DNA of 64,000 bases from Nepenthes gracilis (taxonomy: Eukaryota > Streptophyta > Magnoliopsida > Caryophyllales > Nepenthaceae): positions 4,438,627 to 4,502,626 of the forward strand of contig BSYO01000035.1 in NCBI GenBank assembly GCA_033239525.1, in the 5' to 3' direction. The translations under genes and the position numbers were made by a program. This document shows, in pieces, positions 27,201-37,290 of this stretch. How positions within the stretch are numbered: position 1 is the first letter of the stretch; every line of letters begins with the position of its first letter. Under the pieces are notes generated by a model, which was not told where the DNA came from, did no database searches, and saw only the letters and a program-made list of their open reading frames with translations.

Positions 27201-30200
27201 GCTATTATTTTTCTTAAACCAAAGAAAATATTTTCTTTATCAAAACTAATGTAAAGCTTTCCTTCATGTTCCTTCAGATATGTGACATGCAAAAATAATA
27301 AATTACAAATTATGGACATGTACAAACTTTAATGTATAACTCGAAAACACGTAGAAACTGTTATGCATAAATTATAGAAAATCAACATAATTTATGTAAT
27401 TTTCATCATTTTCTAACAAATAGAAAACATGTAGAGACATTTATGCAGAAATTAAGAACATGCAGGAACATATATATGAAATTTAAAGGCATGTAAGATC
27501 ATTTATACAAAATTTAATACTTACATATGATTTGCAAGAGTTTAAGACATATAATTCATAAAATTTCATAAAATGGAGGTAGGATTACATGTATGCGAAG
27601 TTTAAAATAATTTAAGTACAAAAATAACACATACATGAGTATTTGAAATAAAATATGCTCAAGGATTCAAAAAAGATTGGCAACAAAAGAAGAAATGATG
27701 GATGTACATGTCTTCACTTGATTTTACCAAAAGATTACTTGAAATCTCCTAAGTTTTACCTTCTTCTTTCTCTCTCTTCTTAACTCTCTTTTCCTCTCCT
27801 CTTTCTCACTCTTTTCTCAAAATTCTAGTAAAATTGAGCTAAACTTAGCCAAATAGCCTATTAATAAAAAGCTTTGCGCATATACGCTAATCAGGTGCTA
27901 TGACGAAAGTCATACCGAGTATGAGTGCAGTTTAGGTATCCATCAGGGGCCAGCATTCTTGTCTAAATATGCATATGTGCTGCTAGAGCGTACTTTAAAC
28001 GCAAACATTCTGCTTAAAGCATGCTTATGTGCAAGTCAAATGTTACTTGGCCTAACTTATTTCGGTATGAACTTAATTTTACCCCAAAATCTCAATTAAC
28101 CTAAAAAATTTATCAATTTAATTAAATTAATCATCATTAAAATAATTTTTAAATATTCATACCTTACAAGTCATAAACCTAATATGTGGGTTAGTTACAT
28201 GTATCATCCCCCAAACTTTTAGTTTTTATAAATCCAAAGCACAAAACTCTAATGGTAAGATGGCAGTCAAATGCTTCGTAACCACAACACCCATCTTTTT
28301 TGATCAGTCATTCCTTAACATCCTATAGTCACAAACTTCCATCAAATTTCTCTTTTATTAGTACACAATCTGGTCTACATCCATTTTCCATTATGAAAGT
28401 CTTACTACTAGTCCAGTTCTCTATCCTCATTTTAACTGAATTTTCTCCAAAATAGTTTTTCTATCACCCAAAAATTTTGATCTTAATGTGTACCTAAAAT
28501 CTGAATTTGGATCCAAGAGGTTCCAAAAAGAGTTCTTGGATCCTTAAATCATGATCTTGTGCATCAAAACCCAAACAAGAGTTCAGAAGTTTAGGTTTGC
28601 CTATCTGGTTCACCCTTCAACACTCAAGTTAGTAATTAAATGTCAAACTATAAAGTTTGAGAGAGTGAGATAAGGAGAGTAAAAATATTTGGAGGACAAG
28701 GATCTAAGAGAAATTTGGGGATGGGATATTTTGAAGGACGGGTTCTTAGCCTCTTTTATGCAAGCTTAATGATGCAAGACTGTGTTTATACAAGTGTGAA
28801 AAGTGGACAATGCAAGCAATCTCAAAATTAAGAAGGTGGTCAAAAGATCAAAGCATCATAAGATGCCCTATTTGTGTTAAGGGGGCTTATAGGGGTGCAG
28901 AGCTAGTTATTTAGGGCGATGGGCTTCCATTCTCCTGAGAAATTACTAGTTGTTCTTCTGAGAAGAGGAGTTATTGGTCATTTTCCTAAACAAGAGTAGT
29001 TGGCTCTTCTGGTAGGCTTTTAGGCCTAGACTATTGAAATGCTTATTTGTGATCGTGTTTCTTGATGAACAATTTTAGATCGGATCGTGGGGATCATGGC
29101 CATCCAAATCACTAACGAGTTAGTACCAAGGAATCTAGAAACTGGCTAAGTATACAAGGTTGGTTATCTAGCTTGACAATCAAGCCCCTTTGACTAGCCT
29201 CTTCTAATTTACTTTATCGGCCTATTCCAGTGCAACCATATTTTAACATTTCAACTTTTCAGCAGCTTGGTTACTCATTCACCATGCATTATGGGTCACT
29301 CATCTTACCACTGAAGCCTTGATATGGCCCAATCGATGGTTACCCGGTCATTGGACTGAGTGGTTGACAGCTCAGACCTCTGATAATCTAAACCCATCAT
29401 CTTGGTCTCAGCTCGGGCTGGCAGGTTAGGATCAACTTAAATTTTGGCTGAACCCATTAGATCTATAAGAACATTGATCTTATAGCCATTTTGTAACATT
29501 TAATGTCATAGAAATTGAATTATGGCACATGAGCTATTTGATTCCAACGAATATGATCTTCAATTTGCCCTTCCCCTTAAACACATTGTAATGAAATGTA
29601 CAGTTCCGATGAAGTTCTTGACAATCACCAAATGTTTTGCTCTCAACTTCTATTACTCTGTTTCATCTATTAAGATAGCATAATTTACAACACAGCAAAA
29701 ATCTATGATAGTATCTCATCTAAATTACAAGGACTCAATGCCAACTTTGACAGAGAATATATAGTGACAGGAAATTCCATAATATGTTCCTTCACTCCCA
29801 AAACTAGTCACAACTTCATGTTACAAATACTTGATATCATCTAGATAACTACTAAGGGCTCCCTTCTTTGATAGGCCCAGCACCCTAGGTATCATACGCT
29901 GTCTCTAAAACCTATAAAAAAATAATGTCTAAATCTCTAGAAAAAATGAAGAGTTGTGCTTCACTGTCACTAAATCCACATCTGGGAAAGATTGGCAAAG
30001 AATATTGTCTGCAGCTCCCCGCAGCAAAATTGAAAACTGGTGTATAATAGCTTTTTTCCTATATAGCAAATTAATATGATCAACAATGTAAAGGAGGAAA
30101 CAGCACAGCTGCTTATTTGGCCTTTTCTTTTTCTTTTTTTTTCTTTTTGGATTATAAGTACAAAAAGATGAAACCCTAAATAAACAAAGCCTCAAGGTGA

Positions 30201-32428
30201 TTTATGGACCCAAAATTACAAATGACAACATCAGCTATCATCTCTAATGATCTCAAGACAAAGTTGCTACACGACATTTCTCATCATATAAAGCATAAAA
30301 TTCTATTTGAGATGGGACATAGAGTTGAACTAAGCGTTCAAGAAGGACGACTGCTAATTGTTCAAGTTCCGGCATGGTGTAAAATCCAAGTGTCCACAAA
30401 CATTCAGCAACTGAATATACGAGCAAGTTACAAACTACAAATGACATGCTGAAATACTCCATTGAAAATCTTCAAGCAGAATTTCAAAAAGGAATATGAC
30501 ATGATCCCATGTATATCACCTCGCTACCTCAGGCCACAGTATAAAAAGCACATACAGAATATGACATCAGCCACTGTAAAGGCCAAACTTACTTCTTCAA
30601 TGCTGGTGCTATGATCTGTGGACAGCTGCAATGCAGTCAACTTCATTTCTTGGGCGTACACTTCATTGGCCGAAATATTCAATCTCTCACCATTTACAGT
30701 GGACTCCTCTACGATAGCTTCCATACTGGACCCATCATCCCCCTTATCCTTCGATTCAATATCGACAATGGCTGCTTGGGTTTCGAACTGTGCAACAATA
30801 GCCCGACTATCACCCACATTCATCACATAAACATCCTCGTTCCTCATTAAAACAACCAATAAACAAGAACCCATTAATGCAAGCTCAGGATACCGATCAA
30901 TAACCTTATCAGTCAAATCTAAGTAAGCAAACTCCACCGCCTCGAGTGCCCGTGACAATGCCCTCAATACCAAATCATGATCCACAGAACCGGTTTTTCT
31001 TCTCTTGCCTTTTCTAGATACCCTCTCATCAACTGTGTTCTCAATTTCAGTTTTCTCCTTCTCTTCTACACCAAATCTCCATAGAAGAAGTTTCCTACTG
31101 TGGCCATCCTTGTTCCTTGAGAACCCATGTTTTAATTTCGATAACAATAGAGACTGTCGATTAACTGCAGAACTAGTATTGCTGACACTAACCGCATCAT
31201 CAACTGAAAATGCAAACCTATCTGAACCTGAAAGATCCAGCCCGTCTTCCACATCATCCTCTGCGAGGTATTCCCACAATTTTTTCCTATTCTCATTTAT
31301 TCTCGATTCAAACGTCACTCCTTTTGCGGAGGAATCCTGCCCATCATTCAAAACCTCTCTGCTACAAATTGTGGGGTCTTTTTCCTCTATAACTAATGTC
31401 CTCTCAGAAACTACATCTACACTTGATTCCCCTTCAGTTGTGGGATTACAATCGCTGCTATCCTCATTGTCCCAAAACAGCCCTTTCAGCTCATTGTACA
31501 CCGCACGGTACAAATGACCCATCAAAAACTCCGGCGCATCAGGGCCATTAAACCCATCATAAATACCAACAAACAGCCATCCATGCTCTTCTGATACTAC
31601 AACATGGACGCGATCCTCACCGGCCTTCCCCAATGCCCACTGCACATTACTCTCACTCTCTCCCTTCATCACCTCTGCTCCACGGCCTACCTCTCTACCG
31701 GCAGAAACCTCCTTCCTCCCAGTAAAATTTCTGACCGGCACAACCCATGGCCGCTTCTTCTCGGCCAAGCTCCGGTACAATGACTTCCGGATGCCAGAAA
31801 AACCCTTCTTCCTCTTCTTACTCCTCACGTAAGGTCCGCCGAGCGGTGCGGAAAACGGCACCCCGCCATTATCGCCTGTCATGGACGAATCGAGAGGGCC
31901 AGAAAGAGCCCCGCGCTCGATCGGACCGGAGAGGAAGAACCCGCCCCTCTCGATGGGACCGGACGGTTCGCCTCTTGGCACCGGCTGCAACGGCAAAGCA
32001 CTAAACGACGATGTACTCTCAAATCCATGCACTATCCCACTCCTCATGCCGCCACTACCAGCAACAGCTGCGGCGGCGGAGTCAGTGGCATCGCTGTAAA
32101 CACTGTCGAGTTGGACAGTCCGGGGAGTGGAAGTGTTGGCGCTGACGGAGGCGCCGGAGATTGTCCGGAAAGCAGTCTCCCGGGGCTTGGTCGGGTCGGA
32201 TCTCTCGTGGGAGGGGGAGAAGCGTAGGGAGTTGGTCGGAGAAAGGAAGCGATCGGATTGAGTTGGAGAGATAAAGCGAGCAGAGGAGCGAACGTAGCAG
32301 AAGGAATGGCCTAGGGTTTCATCGAGCGGCTCGGTGGCCGTGAACACTACCTCAGGTTCGTTCGTTCGGTTTTCCTCCACTTCCACCGGTTTAAAGCACG
32401 GAATCAGCTGCGAAAAACCGCTTCCCAT
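15117..32428 (-). CDS. PLL1: POLTERGEIST-like protein phosphatase 2C (four coding exons)
   Basis: Exons 32428-30593, 25483-25370, 16254-15990 and 15241-15117 join in frame to 779 residues. All introns are GT-AG (5109, 9115 and 748 bp). The chosen start gives [11 protein letters not shown], with Gly2 for myristoylation and Cys11 for possible palmitoylation; POL and PLL1 are known acylated plasma-membrane phosphatases. [14 protein letters not shown] lies at 33-46. The PP2C domain begins about 263, with DGFNG (291-295), an acidic and basic insert (about 320-480), MGSC (519-522), GDSRA (539-543), STDHS (603-607), VTRAFG (639-644), SSDGLYQY (693-700) and HDD (757-759); the metal-binding Asp residues are present. 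Length and exon pattern fit POL/PLL1, which act with lipids in CLAVATA-type stem-cell and asymmetric-division signalling. PLL1 rather than POL is chosen from N- and C-terminal resemblance recalled from memory. Introns 1 and 2 are swollen by LTRs. Confidence 0.96.
15990..16254 (-). CDS. PLL1: PLL1-like exon 3 (residues 651-738)
   Basis: 265 bp, 88 codons plus one base. Acceptor TTGCAG before 16254, donor GTAAAG after 15990. It holds the [13 protein letters not shown] metal-binding segment and [15 protein letters not shown]. Confidence 0.95.
16255..20689. other. first part of intron 2: AT-rich, no gene recognised
   Basis: Holds several short runs: a poly(A) tract at 18728-18747, an (AAAT)n run near 18578-18592 and a T-rich run near 19625-19640. 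Three clusters of GATATC / ATATC words lie at 17165-17265, 18645-18700 and 20025-20215, which may be remnants of small repeated elements. Open frames at 17451-17696, 18310-18525 and 18720-18989 show no recognisable protein. Confidence 0.45.
20690..21668 (+). repeat. solo LTR, Tat-like, in intron 2
   Basis: Begins TGATGGGTCC, as elements 1 and 2 do, and ends AACCATCA. Flanked by CTCGT (20685-20689) and CTCGC (21669-21673), a 4-of-5 target duplication. A TATAAATA box lies at about 21284-21291, and a GACTTAAGTATCAGAGG segment of a type common in plant LTRs is near 21538-21554. It lies opposite to the direction of the host gene. Confidence 0.68.
21669..22546. other. intron 2 between two solo LTRs
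   Basis: 878 bp of anonymous intron sequence with no repeat or coding frame recognised, apart from short self-similar stretches around 22130-22220 (ACCATA / GCCATATAGACATTTCTATAGG). Confidence 0.4.
22547..24604 (+). repeat. solo LTR, TGTAA family (copy b), in intron 2
   Basis: 2058 bp, starts TGTAACATCTCAAG, ends CAAGACA, and is flanked by the exact duplication TCATT at 22542-22546 and 24605-24609. The upstream part holds repeated GCGC-type words, then a TATAAAAG box at about 22771-22778, then a purine-rich leader. Length, TGTAAC start and a GCAGGAGCTGGAC segment near 24168-24180 recall Tekay/Del-type chromovirus LTRs; that assignment is an inference. Orientation is opposite to the host gene. 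Confidence 0.82.
22771..22778 (+). promoter_or_regulatory. TATA box of solo LTR b
   Basis: TATAAAAG preceded by the GCGC-type motif cluster and followed by a GGAAAGAGGAGTGAGAGAG leader. If active it would make transcript antisense to the phosphatase gene from inside intron 2. Confidence 0.5.
24605..25369. other. intron 2, end nearest exon 2
   Basis: Anonymous intron sequence from the target duplication of solo LTR b to the donor of exon 2. No feature recognised. Confidence 0.5.
25370..25483 (-). CDS. PLL1: PLL1-like exon 2 (residues 613-650)
   Basis: 114 bp, 38 codons, phase 0 at both ends: [12 protein letters not shown] ... [14 protein letters not shown]. Acceptor TTGTAG before 25483, donor GTTTGT after 25370. 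It encodes the conserved NDRVKG and TRAFG core. Confidence 0.95.
25706..26114. repeat. near-identical 205-bp tandem duplication in intron 1
   Basis: Copy 1 is 25706-25910 and copy 2 is 25911-26114. By eye they differ at only a handful of bases, for example GTATCTGGGA against GTATCTAGGA, so the duplication is recent. It lies 220 bp or so upstream of the exon 2 acceptor in gene direction. Neither copy contains coding sequence of the phosphatase. Confidence 0.92.
26159..28168 (-). repeat. solo LTR, TGTAA family (copy c), in intron 1
   Basis: 2010 bp. On the minus strand it starts TGTAAGGTATGAATATT and ends GGATGTGACA. The exact duplication AGTCA flanks it at 26154-26158 and 28169-28173. A CT-rich leader on the plus strand (27760-27830) and the GCGC-type motif cluster (27870-28060) sit as in copy b. 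It has the same orientation as the host gene. Confidence 0.85.
28558..29459 (-). repeat. solo LTR, Tat-like, in intron 1
   Basis: 902 bp flanked by the exact duplication GATCT (28553-28557 and 29460-29464). On the minus strand it starts TAATGGGTTCAGCC and ends TGATGCACA, resembling the LTR of element 3 (887 bp) in length and ends, and sharing a CACTCAAGTTAGTAA segment near 28621. Same orientation as the host gene. Confidence 0.72.
29465..30592. other. intron 1, end nearest exon 1
   Basis: Anonymous intron sequence. A CTTTTTCTTTTT-type pyrimidine run at about 30120-30150 reads as a purine run in gene direction. No coding frame recognised. Confidence 0.5.
30593..32428 (-). CDS. PLL1: PLL1-like exon 1 (residues 1-612)
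   Basis: 1836 bp, phase 0 at its end. It ends ...TSIEE before the donor GTAAGT (30592-30587). The frame stays open for 106 codons upstream of the ATG, to 32746, but the MGSG acylation start is the family start. This exon holds the regulatory N-terminus and the first half of the catalytic domain. Confidence 0.96.
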
Positions 32429-32880
32429 CACATTTGACTCTAGACCCTCCGCCTCTCTCTCCACCACCTCAATCCAGCTAACTGGTTTCCGGCCAACAGA
32501 GCCAAAGTAAATACATGTGCAAATAGCTAAGAAACCAGGGGGGAGAGTTGTGAGAGAGGGGAACAAAATAGAGTGACAGAGACAGAGAACTACTGCTATG
32601 GGACTTTGGCCTTTGTCCAAAATGTCTAAACAAGTTTTGAAATTTCTCTGGATAGGAACTTTCAAGGGAAAAATTGATTTAGGGGGGTGGGGGGATTCTA
32701 CTGCGAGGTTGACTGAGATTTTGAATTTGAAAAATGGGGACGACAAAAGTTCAAAGTGATTTTGGTGGTAAAAGGAGGAAAAAACCTTTTTCTTTTAATC
32801 AGGGCGAGAGGGCGGGGAAGCGGAGAATGGGTGTCGCCGACGTTGTAGTTTGTGAGCAGCGCACTGAGTAATAGCGGCCG
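32429..32880 (-). other. 5' UTR of the PLL1-like gene (extent inferred)
   Basis: Sequence upstream of the start codon in gene direction. The coding frame stays open here without a stop to 32746, with an alternative ATG at that point, but the composition is leader-like with C- and T-rich runs. Confidence 0.45.
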
Positions 32881-33060
32881 ACGCGGTGGTTGACGGTTGC
32901 GCCGTCGCAGTGGGAGTTCATATACGGAAAGTAGACTTCACTACAGCGGCGGGATGGCTTATAATTATTTAATATTTATTATTATTATTATGATTATTAG
33001 AGAGAGAGAGAGAGAGGGTCGGGTACAGGAACGGCGCACGAGAGAATCTGGTGCAGTTTG
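32881..33060 (-). promoter_or_regulatory. putative promoter of the PLL1-like gene
   Basis: In gene direction: a CT repeat (GA on the plus strand, 33000-33018), then an AT-rich stretch with TAAATATTAAATAATTATAA-like sequence (about 32955-32985) that could serve as TATA region, then a C/G-rich stretch (32780-32960) unlike the AT-rich surroundings. CT/GA repeats at this position are common in plant promoters. The transcription start is not determined. Confidence 0.45.
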
Positions 33061-33354
33061 TATACTTTTTGACCTTATAAATCTTGGAATTGACGGATGA
33101 GTCCTCTCACTGTAACTACTCAGTGCATGGAGTAGGCCCAACGTGGAAAAACGAGGTCGAAATGATGTGTATTATATATCAATATATTTATAGTGGGGTT
33201 ACCCAATAAGTATTTTCTAAATATTTTTTTTTAATAAGATAATTTTTATTATCTATATTTGATATATATCTAAAATTTTAATCAAAATTTAAATAAATTT
33301 TTAATAAATTTTTAAGTTTTTTTATCTAATGAATATTTAATAACTATATTAGAC
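33061..33354. other. intergenic, no feature recognised
   Basis: AT-rich sequence between the gene promoter and the tandem duplication at 33355. Confidence 0.4.
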
Positions 33355-33995
33355 TCACTTCCTAATATATTATTTAATACTCGAGTTAATAATATTTTTT
33401 TAAATTAATAAATAGTAAAAATTATGAGGTTGTATAAAAGATTAAAGACTTAACTCCATAGTATACGGATGATCAAGCGATAAGACATCTAATATTCTAT
33501 ACTTTGTTTTTTGGCCACTGTCTTTATCTTCAGGGATAGTAGGTATATTTATAATTTTATTGTTAATTGATAATAGTTTTATAAAAGGAAATAATAAATA
33601 CAATTTAAATGATTATATTAATTAAAAATTAAATAGTTCAATTATTGAATTAAAGTTCAGAGGATATCAAATATACTTTCTAATATATCATTTAATATTT
33701 AAATTAATAACTTTTTTTCTTAAAAATTAAAAAGTGGTAAAAATTATGAAGATGTTAAAAAGCAAAAGATTGAAGACTTAGCTACATAATATGCAGATGA
33801 TCAAGTGACAAAAGGACTACTAGTTTATGCTTACTTTTTTGGCTATTGTTTTCGATTTTAGTAATAGTGGCTATATTTATAGTCATATTATCAGATGATA
33901 ATAATTTTTATTAAAAAAATAATAAATTATGATCTGAGTGGTTATATTAGTTAAAAATTGAATAGTTTAATCATCTCTGTACTTATTATGAGTGG
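33355..33995. repeat. diverged 318-bp tandem duplication
   Basis: Unit 1 is about 33355-33672 and unit 2 about 33673-33995. Matching landmarks lie 318 bp apart, such as CTAATATAT.ATTTAATA at 33362 and 33680, AAAAATTATGA.G and GATGATCAAG.GA. Many substitutions and small indels show it is old. Confidence 0.75.
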
Positions 33996-36157
33996 GTTAT
34001 TTTATGAGAGATTATTTTAATGTTGACATGAGCAATTAGTTTTAACTAGAAGACCATTGTCTATGTTAACTCTAATATATGTTGATTGCTCGTTTGCTTG
34101 ACTTAATCAATCGGCCGATTTGACTCGTTGGTTTAGTTAATTGCTCGATGTGATCAATCACTTGATTAGATTAATCGTTGAGTTTATAATTTAGTTATTC
34201 ATTCATTCAAATTTGTAATTTAATTTTTTTATATATCTTTTCAACCACTCGATTATTTGATCACTTGGTCACCCATCTAATTTCGATTCCTTCTGATTAA
34301 GGTGGGATTTTATTACTGGAATTTGGACTTACTGGTTTGGTTATATATTTTTTTTCTTCCTAAGCTTGTCATCCTCAAGTTCGTTATATTAAATAATCAA
34401 ATTGACATTATTTAACCCATATCTAAAACTAACCCCTTGTACTAAGAAATTGAATTCAAGTTTTAAGCATGTGTAAAAGATCAAATTAGTTCATCTTGTA
34501 TGTTGTTTGAGTGTTTATTCGCAATAGAATTTGAACTAGTGAATATTTATTACAATCACGCTAATCTGAGTTTGCTTTCCTATTATTTGGCAGAGATTCC
34601 TTAATTATTGACTGATTATATTTATTTTAACATGCATCAAATTTTGACTTATTTTTTGCCATAAATTTTAAAAAAATATTTTAATAGATTATATTTTTAT
34701 ATAATTATTAATTTATTATGTAGATATTCTTTATTACAATACACAATTACGTAATATTTTACTTTTAATATTATAATTTTTAAAATATTGTATATTTTTA
34801 GGTATTTATTATGTAAATATAAAATTTTAAATAAATATATTAAAAATAAAAAATATTCATCAATTATCCTAAATGGGGCTTGGCTTTACTCATAGACGAG
34901 TACAATTGAGGCTATTGGCCCGGTGATCAGACCTTATCTAACCCAAATAATTTATTAATCGTAAATTTTGATATAAATTTGACTCATATCTGATCAAAAT
35001 TCTATTGAAATTAGGTTTATTGCTAAACAATAAATTAATTTTATTGGTAAATATTAATTATTAATTAATATTTATAATTAAAGAACAAACTAAAATAAAC
35101 CCAATGGATTTGAACTGTTTGAATTAAAAAATTTTATTAGCTAAACAGTAAATACCCACTACAAACAGCAGTGGAAGAGTTTTGACAAAGACTTTTTCAT
35201 TATAAGATCAAGAAGCAAATTTGGGAAATTCAATCTTAAATTTTTGCCCATAAAAATATTTTTTTATTTGTTTTTCAGTATATATTAAATATCAAAAAAT
35301 AGGAAAATATTTATTATTATTTTGAAATATCAATAATAATAATAATAATAATAAATTACTTTTCACTGATGAAAATAAATCTGAATAGTAAATAAAATTA
35401 CTAATACCCCTAGAGAGGGGAGTAGAAAATTATTTTTTTATTTTTATAATAAAATTATGAATTTATTAAAAAAGTGAGAATTTTATTAACTCTTAGAAAT
35501 TAATAATTTATAATTATCAATAATTAAAATTTACAGTATAAATTAAAATATTAAATAAAGTTGATAAAAAATTAATTTAATTATTAATAATATTTTCTTA
35601 TGTAATATATTTTTAAATTAATCACTCCTATAAATAGATTAGATAATATATTATTTAAAAATATAAATTTTAAATATTATTTTTTGAAAAATATTTATCT
35701 ACCCAACAGGCCCCGACGGTTTTGAATTAAATGATTAAAATAAATAATAAGAGAGAAAATGAGAGCAGAATTTTGCATGTGATGACGGGAAGCACCCTGC
35801 AAGTCAAACAGTTTGTTCCGTTTCGCGAATTCTTCGTGCAAAACGACAAGCCTAATGGCATGTTCATGTCACGCATTACGCGTGAACATCCGCTCTATTT
35901 AACTTCTTTTTTCTTTTTCTTTTTTCTTTTTTCTAATTTTTTGTCTCCCGGTGCGAGGAATCGAAAGAATTTCATCTCTCAAATAATGATAGAGAACTTT
36001 AATTTTTTAATATTAATTATATATATAAATAGTAAATTATTATAATTTAACTATATTAAAAAAAATAAATAAATTAAAAATAATTATTTTAAAATAATTA
36101 GATTACGATTATTTATTTAAGAATTAATAAAAGTTGTTCACTCTATAATAGAATCAC
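33996..36157. other. AT-rich intergenic sequence
   Basis: No gene recognised. 34060-34280 is unusually rich in short TTGATTGCTCG / TTGATCACT / CTCGAT words. An (AAT)n microsatellite lies at about 35331-35354. A less AT-rich island at 35770-35910 holds a small hairpin and a TATA-like word. Confidence 0.45.
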
Positions 36158-37275
36158 TGTTACAAACTTAGATCAAAAGCAGACAAAATAAATAATTATT
36201 AATAAATATAACCCATAAAATAAAATTTTTGAGACAATAATAACCTAAATTGAATATCCAAATTTGAGCGTGACTTGACGATCCATTTGACAATCCAAAT
36301 AATAACAAAAAATAATAGATGATAAATTTTTAATTATTATAGGATCTCTCTGAAAAATAAATAATCACGACCTACTCCAAAGTTCATAAAGAAAAAGTGA
36401 CAAACCAACAATACCAGCCATAATATCCAAATAAGTATTGTTACAATACAATAATCCAAAATCAATCCCATCCACCACATCCTCAATACCAAAATACATT
36501 CGATACAATTTTAACCCAACTACGAAATTAATACTCGCAATTATTGGCAAAGATCTTCGCTAGCGATGGCATCCAAACTTCCTGTAATGTATCTGTAATC
36601 CACTAATTTGAAGAGATAAGAATAATAAAAATATGAGTATAATACTCAATAAGTATCAATATATAATATATAAAATAGATATGTCTATAATCAGAATAAA
36701 AATCGATAAAACATATACAAAATCCATAAAAGTCTAAATACAAATGCTTCCTATCATGTTAACAAAGTCAAATATTTCAATTGTATGAAACCAATCGAAT
36801 CTCAACTGTGGGATGCTTCAAAATTAACATCCAATTTTACATATCTGATAAAATGATGCTTCAAAATCTTCCTTCTCTCATTTGTTTCTTTTCTTTCTCT
36901 TTCCTTTCTCTTCTTCTTGCACGAAATAATTAAAAAAAATGCACATTGTCCATATATAATCGAATTGGCGTACAAGCGCCGCTCAAACACTCGTCAGGTA
37001 CTGTATCTAATCCCATCTGCGTACATGCACCGCCTCAAGTGCTCCTTGAGCGGGTGCACTCTGGAATTCACCCTTAGGCGCCACTTCAAGCGCTCCTCGG
37101 GTGAGCCTACTCTGCCAAAAGCACACGAGCGTAAGTCTGGTGTGCCTTAAGCACCAAAATCGCTTCTATACTTCAAATCTTTTTCAAATTTATATTACAT
37201 AATTTATAATATGTCCAAAATAAAGCAAAAATAACCGATCATATTAAAATAATTGAATGGGAATCAGGCATTACA
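36158..37275 (-). repeat. short solo LTR, TGTAA family (copy d)
   Basis: On the minus strand it begins TGTAATGCCTGATTCC and ends GTTTGTAACA. Flanks ATCAC (36153-36157) and ATTAC (37276-37280) form a 4-of-5 target duplication. The CT-rich leader (36865-36920) and a dense GCGC-type cluster (36965-37155) match copies b, c and e, but at 1118 bp it is about half their length, so much of the family's downstream part is deleted. Element 2 starts 15 bp beyond its right end. Confidence 0.62.
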
Positions 37276-37290
37276 ATTACTCAATCTTGA

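Noticed and set aside
31005..31517. 170-residue plus-strand frame, and others at 31210, 31747, 31881, 32027
   Set aside because: Shadows of exon 1 on the opposite strand. They show no domain and only low-complexity sequence.
32429..32746. Upstream ATG at 32746 as the phosphatase start
   Set aside because: The family starts at MGSG with an acylation site; the upstream extension is F/L/P-rich leader-like sequence. Kept only as a finding.
35731..36045. 104-residue frame
   Set aside because: No family resemblance, ends in AT-rich low-complexity sequence. Noted only for its promoter-like island.
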